DNA of 57,590 nt, from positions 1-57,590 of the forward strand of contig CAJWKH010000002.1 in assembly GCA_913042085.1 (NCBI GenBank), read 5' to 3'. This document shows, piece by piece, positions 53,376 through 57,590 of the stretch. The position numbers and the translations under genes are program-made. This DNA comes from an uncultured Gammaproteobacteria bacterium (GTDB taxonomy: Bacteria > Pseudomonadota > Gammaproteobacteria > Magnimaribacterales > Magnimaribacteraceae). The notes beneath the pieces are model-generated. The model searched no databases and was not told where the DNA came from. It saw nothing but the letters and a program-made list of their open reading frames with translations. Numbering within the stretch: the first letter of the stretch is position 1; each line of letters starts with the position of its first letter.

Positions 53376-55247
53376 ATGGCAAAAAAAGCAAAAACCCCAG
53401 TAGTTGAAGTTAAAGAAAAGGAAGTAGAAACTCCAGAAGAAGCCGAAGAGGTATTATTTGGAGAAGAAGACCTAGAAAACTCCGGTCTAAGAGAACTGCT
53501 TGATAAAGGTAAGGATCAAGGGTTCCTAACTTACCAAGAAATAAACTCAATGTTACCTGAGGATATTTCAGACCCAGATCAAGTGGAAGAGACAATACAA
53601 ATGCTTATGGATATAGGCATAGAAGTTCTAGAGTCAACAAATACTTCGGGTGGAGATAATGCTGAGGCAGCTCCAGAAACTATAGCAGATACAAGAACAA
53701 CTTTGACAACTGTTGAATCAGAGGTCGGTAGAACCACTGACCCTGTTAGGTTGTATATGAGAGAAATGGGAACAGTTGATCTCTTGACAAGAGAAGGAGA
53801 GATAGCCATTGCTAAAAGAATAGAAGAGGGTGCGAGAGAGTTGCTGTTCGCTTGTTGCTTCTATCCTGGAATTGTTGATCGAATATTAGATGAATATCAA
53901 GAAGTTGTTTCAGAAGACAAAAGGCTATCTGAAGTGCTTGTAGGATTTATGGACATAGAAGAAGGAATTCCACCTCCTGCGTTAGCCCAGAAGAAAGAAA
54001 AAGAAGAGAAAGGTGAGACAGAAGAAGAAGAGCAAACTGGTCCAGACCCTGCCGAGGTAAAGAAAAGATTTAGCTCTTTAAAGAGACAGTTTAATAAAAC
54101 TGAAAAAGCTTGTGTTAAATCAAGAACAAGTAAAGCAGCAATTAAAGAACAAGAGAAGTTAGGCGAAATTTTTAAATTTCTTAAATTGTCTCCAACTCAG
54201 TTTGAAATAATTGCTAACCCTGCCAGAGATGCATTAGAAATTATCAGAGAATGTGAGAAATTTATTTTCACGGTGATGGTTAAAAGAGGAAAGATGCCAA
54301 GAAAAGATTTTATTAAGGATTTTACTGGAAATGAAGCAAACTCTAGTTGGTCTGAGAAGATAGCAAAATCGAGAAAACCTTATGCTAAAGAAGTTAAAGA
54401 AAATATTGATGAGATAGTAAGACTGCAAAACAAACTCTTAAAGTTAGAAAAGATTATTCAATTACCGATAACTGAAATTAAAGATATTAATAGAAGGATG
54501 TCTATAGGCGAGGCGAAGACCCGAAGAGCAAAAAAAGACATGGTAGAGGCTAATTTAAGGTTAGTGATCTCTATTGCAAAGAAATATACGAATAGAGGTC
54601 TCCAATTCTTAGATCTTATACAAGAAGGCAACATTGGACTCATGAAAGCAGTGGATAAGTTTGAGTACAGAAGAGGGTATAAGTTTTCTACATACGCTAC
54701 TTGGTGGATCAGGCAAGCTATAACTAGATCGATAGCCGACCAAGCTAGAACGATTAGGATACCTGTTCATATGATAGAAACCATAAATAAACTAAACAGA
54801 GTTTCACGTCAGATGGTGCAAGAGATGGGTAGAGATCCTACACCAGAGGAATTAGGCGAAAGAATGGAATTACCGGAAGACAAGGTTAGAAGGGTTTTGA
54901 AGATAGCGAAAGAACCCATATCAACAGAAACACCTATTGGAGATGAAGAAGACACTACCCTTGGAGATTTTATAGAAGATACATCTATCGATTCTCCTGA
55001 CGAAGCAGCTACAGAAGAAAACCTTCAAGATGCGACAGATGATATTTTGGGGAGTCTGACCGCCAGAGAGGCAAAAGTATTAAGAATGAGATTCGGCATA
55101 GGTATGAATACAGATCACACATTAGAAGAAGTTGGAAAACAATTTGATGTTACAAGAGAGAGGATTAGGCAGATTGAAGCTAAAGCTTTAAGAAAGCTCA
55201 GGCACCCTACAAGATCGTCTCATCTGAAAGGTTTTTTAGACGAATAA
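53376..55247 (+). CDS. rpoD: RNA polymerase housekeeping sigma factor RpoD (sigma-70)
   Basis: Primary sigma factor. The 623 residues open with an acidic Lys/Glu-rich region 1.1, then [19 protein letters not shown] (1.2), a long non-conserved insert with an acidic stretch near 205-225, and the conserved core: [38 protein letters not shown] (2.1-2.2), [17 protein letters not shown] (2.3-2.4), and [21 protein letters not shown] ... [19 protein letters not shown] (4.2). Region 2.4 residues match the standard TATAAT reader. Followed by a CAU tRNA after 11 bp. Confidence 0.98.
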   Translation: MAKKAKTPVVEVKEKEVETPEEAEEVLFGEEDLENSGLRELLDKGKDQGFLTYQEINSMLPEDISDPDQVEETIQMLMDIGIEVLESTNTSGGDNAEAAPETIADTRTTLTTVESEVGRTTDPVRLYMREMGTVDLLTREGEIAIAKRIEEGARELLFACCFYPGIVDRILDEYQEVVSEDKRLSEVLVGFMDIEEGIPPPALAQKKEKEEKGETEEEEQTGPDPAEVKKRFSSLKRQFNKTEKACVKSRTSKAAIKEQEKLGEIFKFLKLSPTQFEIIANPARDALEIIRECEKFIFTVMVKRGKMPRKDFIKDFTGNEANSSWSEKIAKSRKPYAKEVKENIDEIVRLQNKLLKLEKIIQLPITEIKDINRRMSIGEAKTRRAKKDMVEANLRLVISIAKKYTNRGLQFLDLIQEGNIGLMKAVDKFEYRRGYKFSTYATWWIRQAITRSIADQARTIRIPVHMIETINKLNRVSRQMVQEMGRDPTPEELGERMELPEDKVRRVLKIAKEPISTETPIGDEEDTTLGDFIEDTSIDSPDEAATEENLQDATDDILGSLTAREAKVLRMRFGIGMNTDHTLEEVGKQFDVTRERIRQIEAKALRKLRHPTRSSHLKGFLDE

Positions 55248-55258
55248 GAGTTTCTACA

Positions 55259-55335
55259 GGGCCTGTAGCTCAGTTGGTTAGAGCAGTGGACTCATAATCC
55301 ATTGGTCGGAGGTTCGAGTCCTCCCGGGCCCACCA
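55259..55335 (+). tRNA. tRNA with CAU anticodon, probably tRNA-Ile2 (lysidine type)
   Basis: 77 nt with a 7-bp acceptor stem (GGGCCTG/CGGGCCC, one G-U), D arm, anticodon loop CTCATAA with anticodon CAT at 55293-55295, T arm GGAGG-TTCGAGT-CCTCC and encoded CCA at 55333-55335. The overall form, including TTGGTC in the variable region, resembles tRNA-Ile2 that TilS converts with lysidine, and Pseudomonas has such a tRNA after rpoD. Elongator Met cannot be excluded by eye. Confidence 0.9.
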
Positions 55336-57590
55336 TTAATACGGTCTAACGTTAAATCCAATATTCAATATTGGAGATTTATCTTCAAGATATATTATTG
55401 ATAAGAACAAAGGTCCCTTCACAAGACTGATCTCTCCATCAAGATGTTTTTCCCCATTATTAGAAGTAAAGTTAAAGTTTTCTTCAGATTGAAGATTAAA
55501 GGGAGAAGAAAATTTACGTTTTGAATGCCCAAGATTTAAAGAACCGCTAAAGCCTAAAATCTCAAAAGGGTAACGAATGTCTATGAAGATATTCTGGCTT
55601 AGTGCATTTAAAGAATTAAAATGTAAATTTAAGGAATCTCCTTTTTCTTCAAATGAATCAATAAAGATCTTGTCGTAAGAAATCCCGATATTAAGTTCTA
55701 AATAGTTAAGAACTATTGGTCTTTCAATAAAAGCAGAGGTCGTTTTAAATTTCATAGCCGATGACGAACTTCCAAAAAAATTACTATGACTAAAAGCTTT
55801 CCCATTATTATCTGTATAAATAAAACCTAATCTCATTTCTGATAGCACTTTTGATAAACCTATAAAATTAGCATTTGCTGATCCTTTTGTAGTTCCTGTA
55901 AATAGTTTGAGATGATTGGGTTGGTTTGAGTTAACTCCAAATATAAAAGAATCCTCATAGTTTTTATAAATAAATTCTTTATTTCTAGATGATCTTCTTA
56001 CCTCGTTATATTGGTTAAGGGAGGAAAGTACATATTCAGAATAAACGTTTCCTTTAGATATAAAGTTATTTAATAGATCTTCGTTTTGGGGGTCCAAAAC
56101 CTGAAAATAGGTTGTCAAACTATAGTCTGTTCCATTGCCATCAGTAAAGCTGCCAATGAAGTCATAATCATATTTGTTGTCTATTTCAATAGGCCATAAA
56201 ATCCAGTCTTCATCAAGGTCAACAAAATTATCGTAGAAATCATAGAAATCTCCGTTATTAAGAAGTACATAAGTTCTAGAATTTGAATCCACTATATCTA
56301 TATCACCATCATGGTCGTAATCAATTAAATTAAGTTTTCCTTGACCAATCCACATGGTGGAATGGGGGTTTCCATCTATATATACAGAATAATTAGGATG
56401 CTTCTCCTCAGTTACATCAACAAAATTTTTACCCTCAATATTCTTAAAGAATTGTATGACTCTTGATCGGTAATAAGGTTCATGAATAGTGGAAGCCAAA
56501 ATGATATCTATGTACCCATCATCATCAAAATCAAAAGCCTCCATATCGTTTGCATTGCCGTTATCGCCAAAGAAATTTGCAGGCAGCTCAATAAATCCAC
56601 GTTGAGTCCAATCATTTGAGCCATTATTTAGATAGACGGCTCCTGCACTATTTTCACTAAATCCATATAAAGAAGAAATTCGAGGGTTAAACCACCCAAA
56701 TGCCACATCTCCATAACCATCATTATCAAAATCGCCTATAGTTGCTGTTGTAGGCCATAATATATCTACATTATGACCGTGATTGTCATAATCCACTTCT
56801 TGCCAGTAAAATTGAGGAAAATTATGATTTGCTTCAAAATTTCCTGTGCCATCATTAATTAAAGCTGTAAAAGGTATTATCTCGCTACAAGGCAAACAGG
56901 TATCTGGTTGCGATTCCCCACTAAATAAGTACCCAGGAGTGGTTTGGTCAAAAATAGGTGCAAAAATATCTAAGTCCCCATCACCATCTAAATCACCGTA
57001 AGCTGCATCGTGCACAAATATTTGTCCGTACTCTTCTTTAAAAAAAAGATCCGGTAAATTTGATAAACTTTTATTTTCTAATATTCCCTGATTACTAAGA
57101 TAAAGTATGCTTGTATCATAATAGTCACTTAAACCATCTCCATTAAAGTCAGCTACGATTTTTCCGTTAGTGTAGTCATGTTGATTTCCGCATTCTTTTC
57201 TTGGGTCATTATTTTCATCATTTAACCAGTTTGTACCTCCTTGAACACAAGGAAATCTATTATTTGTAAACATCTCCGGCGCTATTTTAAAGTGGCCATT
57301 TCCATCATTTAAGAACGTGATCATTAGATCCTCAGGTACAAATTCTCTAGTTCCAAATGACTGACCTACATAAATAAGGTCAGAGAAATTATCTCCATTA
57401 AGATTTGCTTCAAACCATTGCCCGATATTGAACCAAGGACCTTCAACGCTTATTTCATCGTCGTTAGAATCATCTCCTGGGTGTTGCCCTTGAGCTCTAA
57501 CTTGCAAAAAACCGTAATCTTCAATCTTATATTTATCGTTAGAGGGCAATTCACCCGAGAACCTATATTCACTCATGCTGTAAGTGAAAG
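55336..57590 (-). CDS. FG-GAP/VCBS repeat protein with beta-rich C-terminal domain (5'-partial)
   Basis: At least 746 residues, with the frame open to the window edge. The first Met (57576) has no ribosome site and no signal peptide, so the true N-terminus is probably outside. Six Ca-binding FG-GAP motifs are seen: NLNGDNFSDL, DFNGDGLSDY, DLDGDGDLDI, DFDNDGYGDV, DFDDDGYIDI and DYDHDGDIDI. These form a beta-propeller-like ectodomain. The last 170 or so residues are beta-rich with alternating hydrophobics and end GFNVRPY, a terminal aromatic such as outer-membrane barrels have. Surface exposure is inferred. The stop directly abuts the tRNA CCA end. Confidence 0.8.
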   Translation of the reverse strand, partial: FTYSMSEYRFSGELPSNDKYKIEDYGFLQVRAQGQHPGDDSNDDEISVEGPWFNIGQWFEANLNGDNFSDLIYVGQSFGTREFVPEDLMITFLNDGNGHFKIAPEMFTNNRFPCVQGGTNWLNDENNDPRKECGNQHDYTNGKIVADFNGDGLSDYYDTSILYLSNQGILENKSLSNLPDLFFKEEYGQIFVHDAAYGDLDGDGDLDIFAPIFDQTTPGYLFSGESQPDTCLPCSEIIPFTALINDGTGNFEANHNFPQFYWQEVDYDNHGHNVDILWPTTATIGDFDNDGYGDVAFGWFNPRISSLYGFSENSAGAVYLNNGSNDWTQRGFIELPANFFGDNGNANDMEAFDFDDDGYIDIILASTIHEPYYRSRVIQFFKNIEGKNFVDVTEEKHPNYSVYIDGNPHSTMWIGQGKLNLIDYDHDGDIDIVDSNSRTYVLLNNGDFYDFYDNFVDLDEDWILWPIEIDNKYDYDFIGSFTDGNGTDYSLTTYFQVLDPQNEDLLNNFISKGNVYSEYVLSSLNQYNEVRRSSRNKEFIYKNYEDSFIFGVNSNQPNHLKLFTGTTKGSANANFIGLSKVLSEMRLGFIYTDNNGKAFSHSNFFGSSSSAMKFKTTSAFIERPIVLNYLELNIGISYDKIFIDSFEEKGDSLNLHFNSLNALSQNIFIDIRYPFEILGFSGSLNLGHSKRKFSSPFNLQSEENFNFTSNNGEKHLDGEISLVKGPLFLSIIYLEDKSPILNIGFNVRPY

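Noticed and set aside
1-57590. CRISPR array, transposon or prophage
   Set aside because: No regular direct repeats, transposase motifs or phage genes were seen on either strand.

Overview
The window is a gene-dense, AT-rich chromosomal segment of a gammaproteobacterium. The gene content and order are gammaproteobacterial: gmk-rpoZ-spoT-ridA-recG, lptD-surA-pdxA-rsmA-apaH, amgK-murU, cmoA-cmoB, fis-purH-purD, rsmE-gshB-ruvX, dnaG-rpoD. The strong AT bias, near absence of spacer DNA (largest gene-free gap 174 bp) and many 1- to 8-bp gene overlaps suggest a streamlined marine lineage. A SAR86-like organism is a reasonable guess, but it rests on style and gene content, not on a phylogeny. No CRISPR array, insertion sequence, integrase, phage gene or rRNA operon was seen.

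Layout. 1-4.5 kb: partial mutY, a divergent hisBHAF cluster, gpmA and a membrane rhodanese. 4.5-8 kb: a nitrogen operon in the classic glnA-ntrB-ntrC order, in which the synthetase is the eukaryote-like class II enzyme. 8-15 kb: ubiA and three small genes on the minus strand, then rubredoxin, a dicarboxylate/amino-acid symporter and a membrane pyrophosphatase on the plus strand. 15-22.6 kb: cmoAB and the gmk-rpoZ-spoT-ridA-recG cluster. 22.6-26.4 kb: pyrE-ribE, rpsU-yqeY and tsaD-folB-folK. 26.4-38 kb: eleven minus-strand genes running from lptD and surA through tRNA/rRNA maturation (rsmA, apaH, cca) and a pteridine reductase to a four-gene lipid/acyl-CoA-like module (kinase, two MaoC-fold proteins, MFS transporter). 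38-44.8 kb: amgK-murU, rpe, trpEGDC and two small genes. 44.8-49.2 kb: twin RRM proteins, coq7, purD, purH, fis. 49.4-55.3 kb: rsmE-gshB-ruvX-dnaG-rpoD and a CAU tRNA. From 55.3 kb to the edge: a large FG-GAP repeat protein, incomplete at its N-terminus.

How it fits together. Much of 22-40 kb keeps the gene order I recall from Pseudomonas (rpsU, tsaD, folB, folK, cca, apaH, rsmA, pdxA, surA, lptD, amgK, murU). Against that background the deviations stand out: the kinase/MaoC/MFS module between folK and the pteridine reductase/cca pair, the missing apaG, and dnaG-rpoD moved away from rpsU to follow ruvX.

Other points. Five candidate promoters carry a GC-rich discriminator (GCGC) directly after the -10 box in an otherwise AT-rich genome. 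Four of eight convergent gene ends share one 4-bp stop-codon overlap (YTAR). The DnaG zinc site has Cys in place of the usual His. All assignments are from reading motifs by eye; no database search was run.
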